From Firmicutes bacterium UBA2530 (GTDB taxonomy: Bacteria; Bacillota; Clostridia; Tissierellales; Sedimentibacteraceae), in NCBI GenBank assembly GCA_002340985.1, contig DDNC01000014.1, positions 384,121-448,120 on the forward strand: a stretch of DNA of 64,000 nucleotides. Direction: 5' to 3'. Of this stretch, positions 51,071 through 59,979 are shown piece by piece (the stretch's first letter is position 1; each line of letters opens with the position of its first letter). The notes beneath the pieces were generated by a model that was given only the letters and a program-made list of their open reading frames with translations, was not told where the DNA came from and did not search any database. Made by a program: the position numbers and the translations under genes.

Positions 51071-51964
51071 TTAAGGTAAAATATTGCTCATTACATCTTT
51101 TAGCTTAACCTTCTCGTCTTCTTTTAATTGCAGTAATGGCTTTCTGACATAGCCTCCGTTGAAACCCAACATCGTACATGCATATTTCAGACCTGCAATG
51201 CCAAAGGTACCTGTTACCGCACTGTTCACAGTGAATACTCTCTCATATAATTCTCTGGAATTTTCAACATCTCCATTATCGAATTTCTTTTGAATATCAA
51301 TGCATTCCTGAGGGCAACAATTAGCTAAAGCCATAACGGAAGCCTCAATCCCTAAAGTAAGCGCAGGGAACCATGCGGATGCGGTACCCACCATGAGATT
51401 AAATTCTTCACAGCCTATTGCTTTTTTAAAGTCCACTAATTGAGGTATACTTCCTGAGCTGTCCTTCATACCGATTATGTTCGGGTGCCTTGCAAGTACC
51501 CCCACAGCCTTGGGAGAAATATTTATATGAGTGAATTTAGTTACGTTATAAATCAATATAGGTATCTTTGAATTATCAGCAACTTCAGTGTAATAATTAA
51601 TCAGTGCTTCATCATTCATTTTGCCGCCATAATAGAACGGTGTAACAATTAAAGCGCAATCTGCACCTAAATCAGCGGCTTTATTTGTTAATCTTATTGT
51701 TTCCATAGTGGATTCCATTCCTGTACCCACTATTATCAATCTGCCTTCTTTCCTGTGTTTAACAGTAAGTTCAATGAGCTTTAACTTTTCTACCTCATTT
51801 AAGTATACAGTTTCGCTGTTTGAGCCAAGAACTAAATATCCTGTCAAATCATATTCATTCCATTTTTCCACATTTGCAACATGCTTCTCATAATCCACCT
51901 CGTCATTTTCCTTGAAAGGTGTAATCATTGGTGGTATAACTCCTTTGATTTTAAAAAATGCCAT
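51071..51964 (-). CDS. DapA-superfamily aldolase (4-hydroxy-2-oxoglutarate aldolase-like)
   Basis: A 297-aa Schiff-base TIM barrel. Lys167 in NIIGMKDSSG and Tyr139 in IYNV are the common catalytic pair. The substrate loop reads GSNSET where DapA has GTTGE. After Tyr139 the sequence is NVTKFTHINIS and not NVPGRTG, so the Arg that DapA uses to bind the aspartate-semialdehyde carboxylate is absent. GTGMESTMETIRLTNKAADL and VTPFYYGGKM resemble 4-hydroxy-2-oxoglutarate aldolase. I therefore doubt a lysine-synthesis role. It is a single-gene unit. Confidence 0.82.
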   Translation of the reverse strand: MAFFKIKGVIPPMITPFKENDEVDYEKHVANVEKWNEYDLTGYLVLGSNSETVYLNEVEKLKLIELTVKHRKEGRLIIVGTGMESTMETIRLTNKAADLGADCALIVTPFYYGGKMNDEALINYYTEVADNSKIPILIYNVTKFTHINISPKAVGVLARHPNIIGMKDSSGSIPQLVDFKKAIGCEEFNLMVGTASAWFPALTLGIEASVMALANCCPQECIDIQKKFDNGDVENSRELYERVFTVNSAVTGTFGIAGLKYACTMLGFNGGYVRKPLLQLKEDEKVKLKDVMSNILP

Positions 51965-52025
51965 TAAAATTCCTCCCTCTTATTTCGGTTTTATTATGCA
52001 TTTAATATTAGTGCGCCTTATTGAT

Positions 52026-52054
52026 ATAATACTTTCTATATTTATATCATTCAA
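52026..52054 (-). promoter_or_regulatory. Sigma-A promoter of the DapA-like gene
   Basis: Minus strand TTGAAT (52049-52054), 17-base spacer, TATTAT (52026-52031). Confidence 0.65.
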
Positions 52055-52090
52055 GGTTTTTCTTCATTTATTAAGATATTTACTGGAAGG

Positions 52091-52123
52091 AAAAATAAAA
52101 GCAGACAATGTTCAATTGTCTGC
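52091..52123 (-). terminator. Terminator overlapping the end of the carboxypeptidase gene
   Basis: Stem GCAGACAAT/ATTGTCTGC (52101-52109, 52115-52123) then TTTTATTTTT on minus. The TGA stop of the gene lies in the loop side of the stem. Confidence 0.85.
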
Positions 52124-53167
52124 CTGTAAATTAAGTCCACCTGTATGTATCAATTCATCGCCCATGTATATGTTGTAGACGCCGCATACAGATTTATTAT
52201 CTTTGTCTGTAATGTGAGGAGCGGTCATTTTGACTTCAAATTTAACTTTTTCTTTTTCCTCATCGGTCATGAGATAGCTGAAGCTGTCGGATACAAATAC
52301 CGGTTTTCCATCGGATGTCTTGCCTGCAAATTGTCCGGCTTCAACAATGCTGTAGCTTTTATAATTTTCAAAAGCCCAGTCAAATATTTTGTAGCTGTCC
52401 TGAAACCAGTTATTGTCATTTAAAACAACAACTATGATTTCAGTCCCGTCTTTTTCTGCAGAGGCTACAAGGCATCTGCCGGCCGCCTTTGTATAGCCTA
52501 TCTTTATTCCGTTCCCGTATTCATACTGGTAAACAACCTTATTTTTATTGTAAAATATTGTGTTCATACTTTCGGCAATATATTTTTCTGCTGAGGAAAT
52601 TTCTTTAAACATTTCATTTTTCATTGCATGACGGCTTATAAGAGCTAAATCATAAGCTGTTGAGTAGTGATTTTCATCACTTAGGCCATGAGGATTCATA
52701 AAATTAGAGTCATATGCTCCAAGTTCTGCCGCCTTTTCATTCATCATAAATACAAATCCTTCATCGCTGTTTCTGCCCGCATATGCGGCGAGTGTTTCTG
52801 CAGCATCGTTTCCTGACCTGAGCATTGTGCCGTACAGCAAATCCTTAATTGACACTCTTTGCTTGGCTTTTAAATATATGCTTGAGCCTTCTACTCCCAC
52901 GCATGAATCGGGAACCTCTATTTTTCTTTCGAAATCATCTATGTTTTCTATGGCTAAAATTGTAGTCAGTATTTTTGTTGTGCTTGCTATTGGCAGCTTT
53001 TCTTTTGGATTCCTTGAACCGATTATTCTGCCGGAATCAGAATCAACAACAATATAAGACTGTGCCGGCACATCCGGAATGGAAGCTGCCTTTGCAACAT
53101 CAAGGAATGAACAAAAGCACAGCAATGCCGCACAAAGAAAAATTATTTTAGAGTATTTAATAATCAC
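52112..53167 (-). CDS. D-alanyl-D-alanine carboxypeptidase-like protein with altered KTG motif
   Basis: A 351-aa low-molecular-weight penicillin-binding protein (PBP5/DacF family) with an N-terminal signal segment. Serine motif STTK (Ser62-Lys65) and SGN (118-120) are intact. The third motif, normally KTG, reads K222-I-G (GIKIGYTKAAG). The Thr-to-Ile change is at a residue used for substrate binding, so activity is uncertain. A C-terminal beta domain follows. The start is a GTG at 53165-53167 that overlaps the GerW-like gene by 11 bases. It ends the operon that begins with dacF. Confidence 0.85.
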   Translation of the reverse strand: MIIKYSKIIFLCAALLCFCSFLDVAKAASIPDVPAQSYIVVDSDSGRIIGSRNPKEKLPIASTTKILTTILAIENIDDFERKIEVPDSCVGVEGSSIYLKAKQRVSIKDLLYGTMLRSGNDAAETLAAYAGRNSDEGFVFMMNEKAAELGAYDSNFMNPHGLSDENHYSTAYDLALISRHAMKNEMFKEISSAEKYIAESMNTIFYNKNKVVYQYEYGNGIKIGYTKAAGRCLVASAEKDGTEIIVVVLNDNNWFQDSYKIFDWAFENYKSYSIVEAGQFAGKTSDGKPVFVSDSFSYLMTDEEKEKVKFEVKMTAPHITDKDNKSVCGVYNIYMGDELIHTGGLNLQADN

Positions 53168-53537
53168 AGTCCCTTTTCTCCCTTACGTCCTTTATGAATG
53201 ACATTATGTTCAGAATAGATGATGTTATATCGCTTGCAACGGTTTCGTTGTTAATGTTGATTGACCTTACGTCTCTGTTTCTGTCTTCATAAATGAGCAC
53301 TTGAGGATTAAGCTGAAGATTTACATATGCCGCTCCGGCGAAAGGCTTCAAGTCAACTGTTCTGAATTTTTTGTCTATGTCGCTGCCTCCTATTACAAAG
53401 TTCATGTTCAATTTTGATATGGCGAGATAGTTGGTGCTGTCATAGGAAATTTTGCTGCTGATGAGCTTTTCGTTTTCGGTTAAGCTATTGATATTATCCA
53501 AGGTTGTCTTAATGATGCTTTCTATGTCTCTGCTCAT
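53157..53537 (-). CDS. GerW/YtfJ-like sporulation protein
   Basis: A 126-aa protein resembling YtfJ (GerW), which in Bacillus is needed for spore germination. Shared features are the opening IESIIKTTLDNIN, an AISKLNMNFVIGGSDI stretch matching the family's SKVSFGFAAGGS, and LKPFAGAAYVNLQLNP. The middle is less glycine-rich than typical members. It lies beside a DUF2953 gene, as ytfI-ytfJ do in Bacillus, and this supports the assignment. GGGGATATT precedes ATG 53537. Confidence 0.72.
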   Translation of the reverse strand: MSRDIESIIKTTLDNINSLTENEKLISSKISYDSTNYLAISKLNMNFVIGGSDIDKKFRTVDLKPFAGAAYVNLQLNPQVLIYEDRNRDVRSININNETVASDITSSILNIMSFIKDVREKRDCDY

Positions 53538-53594
53538 AATATCCCCTTTCTTAAGTTTTTACATAGTATGCCCTGAAAAAGGATAAATATAACA

Positions 53595-53975
53595 CTATTT
53601 ATTTATGAGAGGCCGCTTAATTATATTGTTTACAACCATGAATTCAACCGCAAATGAGGAATAGCTCCCGATACATTCGGGATATAAGGATATGTTTTTG
53701 ACCATGAAAAAACGTGCAATCTTTTTCAGATGCCTCAGGTAAGGATAGTATCTTTTGCTTCTCAGGTTCACGTAGCTGTTGTATCTGTCCGGTGTTGTCC
53801 TCAGAATTTCGGCATAAAAAAATTTTCTGTAGAAATCATGCTCATTTCTAAACACCTTAAAAACGATGCTGATTGTTGCAAAAGATGCTGACAAATTAAT
53901 TTTACATATAATTCGTGCATTGAAATATATGAATGTTGTCCCCCCGACGATAAATAATATAATCAATACTCCCAT
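53595..53975 (-). CDS. DUF2953-like membrane protein, apparently truncated
   Basis: A 126-aa protein with an N-terminal hydrophobic segment (4-18) and a basic middle. LKKIARFFMVKNISLYPECIG resembles the strand before the end of DUF2953 (YtfI) proteins, and the neighbour is GerW-like. DUF2953 proteins are normally about 200 aa. Here the usual C-terminal membrane region is missing, and 57 bases to the next gene hold no continuation in another frame that I can recognise. It may be a shortened variant. Starts three bases after scpB. Confidence 0.55.
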   Translation of the reverse strand: MGVLIILFIVGGTTFIYFNARIICKINLSASFATISIVFKVFRNEHDFYRKFFYAEILRTTPDRYNSYVNLRSKRYYPYLRHLKKIARFFMVKNISLYPECIGSYSSFAVEFMVVNNIIKRPLINK

Positions 53976-53978
53976 TTG

Positions 53979-54509
53979 CTATATTGCTTTTTGTTCCTCC
54001 TCAATCTTTACATTCAAGGCAGGAAGGTCATTTATTGAGTTTAATCCAAAATGCCTTAAAAATTCATCTGTTGTAGCATAAAGTGTAGGTCTTCCGGGTT
54101 TATCCAGCTTTCCTACCTCCTTGATAAGCTGCTTATCTAAGAGACCTTTAACCACATTAGAGCATTTTACTCCTCGTATCATCTCTATTTCAACCCTTGT
54201 AACAGGCTGCTTGTACGCTATAATTGACAGTGTCTCCATTGCGGCTGTAGACAGACTTTTATTTATTGTGGTCTGCAAGAGACTTTGAATAAATTCATAA
54301 TTCTCTTTTTTAGTTGTAATTTGATAGGAGCTGCCAAACTTTTGGATAATCAGCCCTCTTTCTTTGTCTTCATCAAATTTTTCAGCCATCTCATCCAGCA
54401 CTGCAGTCAGATTATGAGCAGGCATATTTAAAATTCTGGAAATTTCACTTATATTCAAAGGCTCACCCCAGGCAAACAGCATGCTTTCCAATACACTTTT
54501 CAAATTCAT
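53979..54509 (-). CDS. scpB: Segregation and condensation protein B
   Basis: A 176-aa winged-helix protein that forms the condensin complex with ScpA and SMC. LESMLFAWGEPLNISEIS is the classic opening; TLSIIAYKQPVTRVEIEMIR and GRPTLYATTDEFLRHFGL are ScpB signatures. It follows scpA by nine bases. Chromosome compaction and segregation is the established role. Confidence 0.95.
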   Translation of the reverse strand: MNLKSVLESMLFAWGEPLNISEISRILNMPAHNLTAVLDEMAEKFDEDKERGLIIQKFGSSYQITTKKENYEFIQSLLQTTINKSLSTAAMETLSIIAYKQPVTRVEIEMIRGVKCSNVVKGLLDKQLIKEVGKLDKPGRPTLYATTDEFLRHFGLNSINDLPALNVKIEEEQKAI

Positions 54510-54518
54510 TATTAACTC

Positions 54519-55235
54519 CTACGCAGCAATTATTATTATATCGCTGTATATATCTGTCTGATAGATTCTCATGCCCTGCTTGTTAGAGAGCTCCAATACA
54601 GCTAAAAATGTTGTTATTACATATTCTTTAGTAATCTTGTCTTTCTCTCTGAATGTTTCAAACAGTGATACACGGCCCCTTGACTTCAGTTTCTTAACAA
54701 GCTCATCAACACAGTCCTTGACGCTGTAATTCTCTCTGTACACCTTAAGTTTTTCTTCATTGACAATCTTTAAATTTTGATTTTTAATAAGCGACATAAA
54801 GACGTTATACAATTCATATATATTTATTTCATTCAATGAAAGCTGCTCGGTCTTAACATCTGAGTCAAGGGCCATTTCTTCCTTTGGCTTGGAATAATAG
54901 TAGCAACATTCATCTTCGTATTTTTTTAACTGTTCGGATACTTCCTTAAATATTTTGTATTCCAAAAGCTTATTGACCAGCTCATGCCTTGGGTCCTCTT
55001 CCTTCTCCTTAAGGGGCAGCAGCATTTGAGATTTAATTTCAATCAGTGTTGAAGCCATCAAAATAAATTCGCTTGCCACATTCATGTTGAATTGAATCAT
55101 CTGGTCCAGATACTCCATATACTGATCTGTTATTTCAGCAATTGGAATATCGTATATGTCAATTTCTTTTTTTTCAATCAGATGATACAATAAGTCAAAA
55201 GGCCCCTGGAAAATTTCTAAACTTATGGAATACAT
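54519..55235 (-). CDS. scpA: Segregation and condensation protein A
   Basis: A 238-aa kleisin. The N-terminus LEIFQGPFDLLYHLIEKKEID and IPIAEITDQYMEYL are nearly invariant in ScpA. The C-terminal winged helix with VITTFLAVLELSNKQ binds SMC heads. It lies ten bases after dacF and before scpB. Function in SMC-ScpAB condensin is well established. Confidence 0.95.
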   Translation of the reverse strand: MYSISLEIFQGPFDLLYHLIEKKEIDIYDIPIAEITDQYMEYLDQMIQFNMNVASEFILMASTLIEIKSQMLLPLKEKEEDPRHELVNKLLEYKIFKEVSEQLKKYEDECCYYYSKPKEEMALDSDVKTEQLSLNEINIYELYNVFMSLIKNQNLKIVNEEKLKVYRENYSVKDCVDELVKKLKSRGRVSLFETFREKDKITKEYVITTFLAVLELSNKQGMRIYQTDIYSDIIIIAA

Positions 55236-55245
55236 TTTTATCCTC

Positions 55246-56403
55246 TTATTTTATTATACTTTCTACTATGTTACTAAAATAAAACTTGAAAAGTCCTTCT
55301 TTTTCAATGTTATTTTCAGGAAAAAGCTGAAATTCTCCAAGAACTTCACCGTTTTTTGACATGATTGCTTTTCCTATTGAAACATCTGCATTTAAAGGAG
55401 CTTTTAAATTTTTGTCTATTATATATTCTAAATTAAAATCCTCCGCCTTGCAATTACTTTCTGTAAAATATGCAATATTTTCTTTACTTATCACATTGAA
55501 GGTATCATTTTTGCCGCAATATACGGGAGCCTCCGTAATAACATCACCTTTTTTATGGAATACAAGGTTTTTATAATTTGCAAAGCCTTCATTTAACAGC
55601 TTAGTAACCTCATTAAATCTTATCTTTGTATTATCGCATCCCAACACAACAGCTATCAGCATTGTGTCGTTTCTTTTTGCTGCAGCTGAAAGGCAATATT
55701 TTGCTTCTGTTGTGTAGCCTGTTTTTCCTCCTATCAGCCCATCGTAATTGTTTATCAGCCTATTGGTGTTTACCAGCACCTGTTCGGAGTCTTTTTCCTT
55801 ACCTACATATACTGAATCCATCCATGTAAGCATATATTGATTTACATAATTATATTTCAGTAACTCTTGTGTCATTATCCCTATATCGTGTGCTGTTGTC
55901 AAATGTTCGGGTTCAGGAAGTCCCGTAACATTTACAAAGTTTGTATCATTCATCCCCAGTTCCTTTGCTCTGTCATTCATCGCTTTTACACAACCTTCAT
56001 GAGATCCATACATGAATTCAGCCATTGCAACTGAAGCGTCGTTTGCTGAACGCATAGAAATTGCTTTGAGCATATTTTCTACTGTTTGTGTTTCATTAGC
56101 TTCAAGATATATCTGGCTTCCTCCCATGCTTGCTGCATGTTCTGATACAGTCAGCTCATTGTCAAGAGCTATTTCACCGTTAGCCATCTTTTCTGAAATC
56201 AACAAAAGCAGCATAATTTTTGTTATGCTTGCAGGCTGCATTTTGTCGTTTGCATTTTTTTCAAAAAGAATTTGGCCATCTTCACCATTTATCAATATTG
56301 CTGCCCGTGACTGCAGACTTTCGGCCTCTATTCCAAAAACCGGAATAAACATTGAATTTACAACTAACATCACTAAAAAAAATATGGCTATATTTTTCTT
56401 CAT
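55246..56403 (-). CDS. dacF: D-alanyl-D-alanine carboxypeptidase, DacF type
   Basis: A 385-aa low-molecular-weight PBP that trims peptidoglycan stem peptides. A signal peptide ends near residue 27. Motifs SITK (Ser59-Lys62), SAN (119-121, the common SAN variant) and KTG (227-229, GGKTGYTTEAKYCLSA) are all intact. The C-terminal PBP5 domain (about 270-365) and an amphipathic membrane-binding tail are present. Gene order nearby (spoIIM, xerD-like, deoB) matches the Bacillus spoIIM-xerD-drm-dacF region, so a sporulation-linked dacF role is likely. Confidence 0.92.
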   Translation of the reverse strand: MKKNIAIFFLVMLVVNSMFIPVFGIEAESLQSRAAILINGEDGQILFEKNANDKMQPASITKIMLLLLISEKMANGEIALDNELTVSEHAASMGGSQIYLEANETQTVENMLKAISMRSANDASVAMAEFMYGSHEGCVKAMNDRAKELGMNDTNFVNVTGLPEPEHLTTAHDIGIMTQELLKYNYVNQYMLTWMDSVYVGKEKDSEQVLVNTNRLINNYDGLIGGKTGYTTEAKYCLSAAAKRNDTMLIAVVLGCDNTKIRFNEVTKLLNEGFANYKNLVFHKKGDVITEAPVYCGKNDTFNVISKENIAYFTESNCKAEDFNLEYIIDKNLKAPLNADVSIGKAIMSKNGEVLGEFQLFPENNIEKEGLFKFYFSNIVESIIK

Positions 56404-56612
56404 AAAAAGCTACCTCCTTTTTATAAATTATAATAACCATATTTTATTGATATATACAGTAGTTTTGGTAATAGAATTGTCATGCATTTCGTGAGAGGTT
56501 TTTATCAAATGCTTAGCAACTGTCGTGATGCGAATACAATTGTCTTACGTTCCAGGGATGGTTTTCCCGTGAAATGTCGAAAAAATTAATAATTAGTCTA
56601 TTTCCAAGAAAA

Positions 56613-57785
56613 TTATACAGTTATATTTCCCAGTACGCTTTTTCCGGCTATATCATTTTCTATTTTGAACATGTCAAGTATTGTCTTGCCTATGGAAGCA
56701 TAGGTGTCAAGCACTCCCAGGTTATTGTTGCCTTTGATGTTTTTTCCGTACAATATCAATGGTATGTATTCTCTTGAATGGTCGGTGCTTTCCGTAGTAG
56801 GGTCACAGCCGTGATCCGCAGTTATTATGAGAACATCCCCATCCTTTAAATTTGTAATTATTTCAGGAAGCTTATCATCGAAATATTTCAATGCATCAGC
56901 GTATCCCTGCACATTGTTTCTGTGCCCGTAAATCATGTCGAAATCAACAAGGTTTGTGAATATAAGACCCTTGAAATCTTCCTTAAGAGCTTCTAAGGTA
57001 GCCTCAATACCCTCCTCATTGCTATGGGTATGATTTGATCTTGTTATTCCTTTGTTTACAAAAATATCTTCAATTTTGCCTATGGCATATACTTCAAGTC
57101 CGTTTTTGCTTACATAATCCAACAGTGTATCTTTTGGAGGAACAAGCGAAAAATCTTTTCTATTGCTCGTACGTATATAATTTCCTTCGGTTCCTGTAAA
57201 AGGCCGTGCAATTACTCTTCCTACTCCATGTTCTCCCTGCAGCATCTCTCTTGCTGCTGCACAAATCTCGTAAAGCTCTTCAAGAGGAACAACCTCCTCA
57301 TGAGCCGCTATTTGAAATACGCTGTCTGCCGAGGTATATACAATCAAATTTCCCGTATCAACATGCTTTTTGCCAAGGATCTTAATTATCTCAGTTCCGG
57401 ATGCGGCATAGTTGCCTATAGTTTTTCTTCCAACTCTTTCTTCGAATTCCTTCATGAAATCCTCCGGGAAGCCATTAGGATAAGTGGGGAACGGCTTGTC
57501 AAGAATTAATCCGCTTATTTCCCAGTGACCTGTAGTAGTATCCTTGCCTTTTGATTTTTCATTGCACTTAGCTACAGTACCAGTATATTCTTCTGATTTT
57601 CTGATGTCTTCAAATCCGTTTATGTTTAGTAACCCCATTTTTTCCAAATTGGGCAAAGAAAAATTCTCTATTGCCTTATAAATATTTTTCACAGTGTTGC
57701 TTCCTGCATCACCATATTCTGCGGCATCAGGGAGTTCACCCACTCCAACACTGTCAAGCACTATTAAAACTGCTCTGTTTATCAT
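56613..57785 (-). CDS. deoB: Phosphopentomutase
   Basis: Interconverts ribose- or deoxyribose-1- and 5-phosphate in nucleoside salvage. The 390-aa length is standard. [15 protein letters not shown] is the opening; [15 protein letters not shown] contains the phosphorylated Thr, and [19 protein letters not shown] carries Mn ligands. It lies between dacF and the xerD-like gene. The following 56404-56612 interval shows no clear feature except short imperfect inverted repeats. Confidence 0.96.
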   Translation of the reverse strand: MINRAVLIVLDSVGVGELPDAAEYGDAGSNTVKNIYKAIENFSLPNLEKMGLLNINGFEDIRKSEEYTGTVAKCNEKSKGKDTTTGHWEISGLILDKPFPTYPNGFPEDFMKEFEERVGRKTIGNYAASGTEIIKILGKKHVDTGNLIVYTSADSVFQIAAHEEVVPLEELYEICAAAREMLQGEHGVGRVIARPFTGTEGNYIRTSNRKDFSLVPPKDTLLDYVSKNGLEVYAIGKIEDIFVNKGITRSNHTHSNEEGIEATLEALKEDFKGLIFTNLVDFDMIYGHRNNVQGYADALKYFDDKLPEIITNLKDGDVLIITADHGCDPTTESTDHSREYIPLILYGKNIKGNNNLGVLDTYASIGKTILDMFKIENDIAGKSVLGNITV

Positions 57786-57829
57786 AAATCTTCTCCTTTA
57801 TCAATTAGTCAATATTTCTTATGTTAATA

Positions 57830-58705
57830 TTATACTCTCGGAAATGTCTTTTTAAACACCTCGATAGACTTAAATTCCACGCTGTTGAAATAATTCTGCG
57901 TCGCGGCAAAGCTTGTCAGACCCATGAGCTCTTGAACTGTGCCTAAATCAGCTCCGTGAGATAAGAGATGGACCGCAAATGAATTTCTTAGTATCTGAGG
58001 AGAAAGTTCCTTATTGAGATTCATTTTTTTCTCATAAAATTTCAATATCTTCCATATACCTTGCCTGGATATGGGTTCACCGGATATATTTGCAAAAAGA
58101 AAATCATTTTCTTCCTTGCAGCGCTTATTTCTGAAGTTTTCCAAATAGTTGCCGATTGAATTTATGGCATATTGACTTAAGGGCACAATTCTTTCTTTTG
58201 TGCCTTCTACATTTATTATTCCGACTCCTAAATTAATATTCTTAATTTTCAGGTTAATCAGCTCTGTAACTTTGATGCCTGAGGAATATAAAAGCTCAAG
58301 TATTGCACTGTCCCTGCTTCCTTTAAAGGAGGTTGTATCCGGCTGCTTCATCAGCAGGTTTATTTCATCCTCAGTCAAAATTGATGGTATTTTTTTTATT
58401 TGTTTTGGACTATGAATGCTTCCCGCAGGGTTGTCCTCAATAAGTTTATCTTTTCTTAAAAATTCAAAGAAATTTTTCATTGCGGAAATAGATCTCGAAA
58501 TTGTGGCCGAACTCTTTCCATTCTTCTGAAGATTCACAAGATATGTAAGCACATGAGCTTTTCTGGTGTTTGTAAGCTCAAGTCCGTACTCCTCATTGAG
58601 ATACTCACCAAAACCGTTTATGTCGTAAATATATGAGTTTATTGTGTTAGTGCTTAAGTTTTTTGAAGTTAAATATGACTTGTAGTTTTCAATATTTTTA
58701 TCCAT
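57830..58705 (-). CDS. XerD-like tyrosine recombinase with degenerate active site
   Basis: About 291 aa from ATG 58705 (GGTGGG SD); the longer frame overlaps spoIIM. It has the two-domain layout of XerC/XerD: an N-terminal SAM-like domain (1-90) and a catalytic domain (110-290). It sits where xerD stands in related genomes. Catalytic positions differ: Lys145 (GIKVTEL) replaces the first Arg, Gln237 replaces the first His in SPQILRNSFA, and Leu263 (MGLTSF) replaces the second His. Arg240 and Tyr272 (TQNYF) remain. The protein may be inactive or non-canonical, so another XerD is expected elsewhere. Confidence 0.8.
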   Translation of the reverse strand: MDKNIENYKSYLTSKNLSTNTINSYIYDINGFGEYLNEEYGLELTNTRKAHVLTYLVNLQKNGKSSATISRSISAMKNFFEFLRKDKLIEDNPAGSIHSPKQIKKIPSILTEDEINLLMKQPDTTSFKGSRDSAILELLYSSGIKVTELINLKIKNINLGVGIINVEGTKERIVPLSQYAINSIGNYLENFRNKRCKEENDFLFANISGEPISRQGIWKILKFYEKKMNLNKELSPQILRNSFAVHLLSHGADLGTVQELMGLTSFAATQNYFNSVEFKSIEVFKKTFPRV

Positions 58706-58707
58706 TT

Positions 58708-59289
58708 TTATCCCACCAACAATCTGCTTAATATAAATATGTATACACTGTAGAAAAGGCTGTACATAGTTACAATAAAAAGATATATCAAAGAAAGCCT
58801 GATATAGCTCCACTTGATTATATCAAATTTATGAGAAATAGTCTCTATGTTTTTTGCTTTTTTCGTATATTTTGACGTTGTATTTGAAATAAATGTAAAA
58901 TAAAGCAGGACAGGAAAGAAAAATATATAGTCTGTAAAGATCATTGCAAAGTATGCGGTGCTCATCTTTAATGCCCTTATTAAATATATTACCGAAAGTC
59001 CGTAGTAAACGGATATGGCTCCGAAAAGAATTATTATGATTTCACTCTGTCCCAGGATTGTCAGCAATATGAGCACAATGAAATAAATTAAATTTCTTTT
59101 TATTGTAGACACAAAAATTTCACTGAATTTCATAAGTGCTATGCTGTCATAATTTACGGTTCTTATGTCCCCGTCGCTTATAACAAGGTAAATTATCGAA
59201 GACAGCATCAAAGAGAAAATTAAAACAAACAATAAAAACACAAATCTTTTGTTTTCTGATTGAATTAATTTCTTCAGTACATTATTCAT
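58708..59289 (-). CDS. spoIIM: Stage II sporulation protein M-like membrane protein
   Basis: A 193-aa protein with about five hydrophobic helices and no soluble domain. SpoIIM works with SpoIID and SpoIIP in engulfment of the forespore. Size, topology and place between nudF and the xerD-like gene, as in Bacillus and Clostridia, support the name. Individual residues are weakly conserved in this family, so the call leans on context. It starts two stop-codon lengths before the next gene and follows nudF by 62 bases. Confidence 0.72.
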   Translation of the reverse strand: MNNVLKKLIQSENKRFVFLLFVLIFSLMLSSIIYLVISDGDIRTVNYDSIALMKFSEIFVSTIKRNLIYFIVLILLTILGQSEIIIILFGAISVYYGLSVIYLIRALKMSTAYFAMIFTDYIFFFPVLLYFTFISNTTSKYTKKAKNIETISHKFDIIKWSYIRLSLIYLFIVTMYSLFYSVYIFILSRLLVG

Positions 59290-59351
59290 AAAAAAAACCT
59301 CCTGCAGCTTTATATAATATATGCTTGTACAGAAGGTTTAATGCTATTGAG

Positions 59352-59876
59352 TTAAGAATTCAGCCAGTAAAGCATACCTACCAAGGTCTTGCCATCTGTA
59401 ATTCTTCCTGTTTCAATAAGTTTTTTTGCTTCTTCCCTGCTTACAGGTATAGTTTCGATAAATTCATCTTCATCAAATTTTGTTGAAGTATATTTTAGAT
59501 TTTCTGCTTTGAATAAATAAATTTTTTCATTGCAAAACCCAGGTGAAGTGTAGAACTCATACACTAATTTAATTGTTTCTGCAACATAGCCTGTTTCTTC
59601 TTCCAGTTCTCTCAGAGCACATTCAATGGGTTCTTCCGCGATATTTGTAATTCCTGCAGGAATTTCGTACAGAAAATCTTCAACTGCCTTTCTATACTGC
59701 CTGATAAGCAGCAGTTCATTTTTTTCGTTAACAGCTATAATTGCTGATGCACTTTTATGCTCAACAATTTCTCTCTTTGAATATTTTTGATTTTCAAGCT
59801 CTACTGTATCTACTCTTAAATTTATAATTTTTCCTTCAAATATTTTTTCGCTTTTAACAGTTATTTCCTTATTCAA
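59352..59876 (-). CDS. nudF: Nudix hydrolase, ADP-ribose pyrophosphatase type
   Basis: A 174-aa Nudix enzyme that probably cleaves ADP-ribose. The Nudix box is complete: GITNIAEEPIECALRELEEE followed by TGY, that is Gx5Ex7REUxEExG. LIRQYRKAVEDFLYEIPAG upstream is typical of the ADPRase group. The chosen start is TTG 59874-59876, about six bases after AAGGAGG. An ATG nine codons earlier has no SD. First gene of the nudF-spoIIM-xerD run, with a strong promoter. Confidence 0.9.
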   Translation of the reverse strand: MNKEITVKSEKIFEGKIINLRVDTVELENQKYSKREIVEHKSASAIIAVNEKNELLLIRQYRKAVEDFLYEIPAGITNIAEEPIECALRELEEETGYVAETIKLVYEFYTSPGFCNEKIYLFKAENLKYTSTKFDEDEFIETIPVSREEAKKLIETGRITDGKTLVGMLYWLNS

Positions 59877-59931
59877 AATTGCCTCCTTAATTAGCATGAC
59901 CAATAATGCTTAAGTCACACACATTCGATTA

Positions 59932-59960
59932 ATTGTAATAACTATCAATGCGTTTGTCAA
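59932..59960 (-). promoter_or_regulatory. Sigma-A promoter of the nudF-spoIIM-xerD run
   Basis: Minus strand TTGACA (59955-59960), 17-base spacer, TACAAT (59932-59937). Confidence 0.8.
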
Positions 59961-59979
59961 GGCTTAACTGTAACGAATA

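Noticed and set aside
56012..56494. 160-codon plus-strand frame opposite dacF
   Set aside because: Antisense of the PBP catalytic motifs; no SD or recognisable protein.
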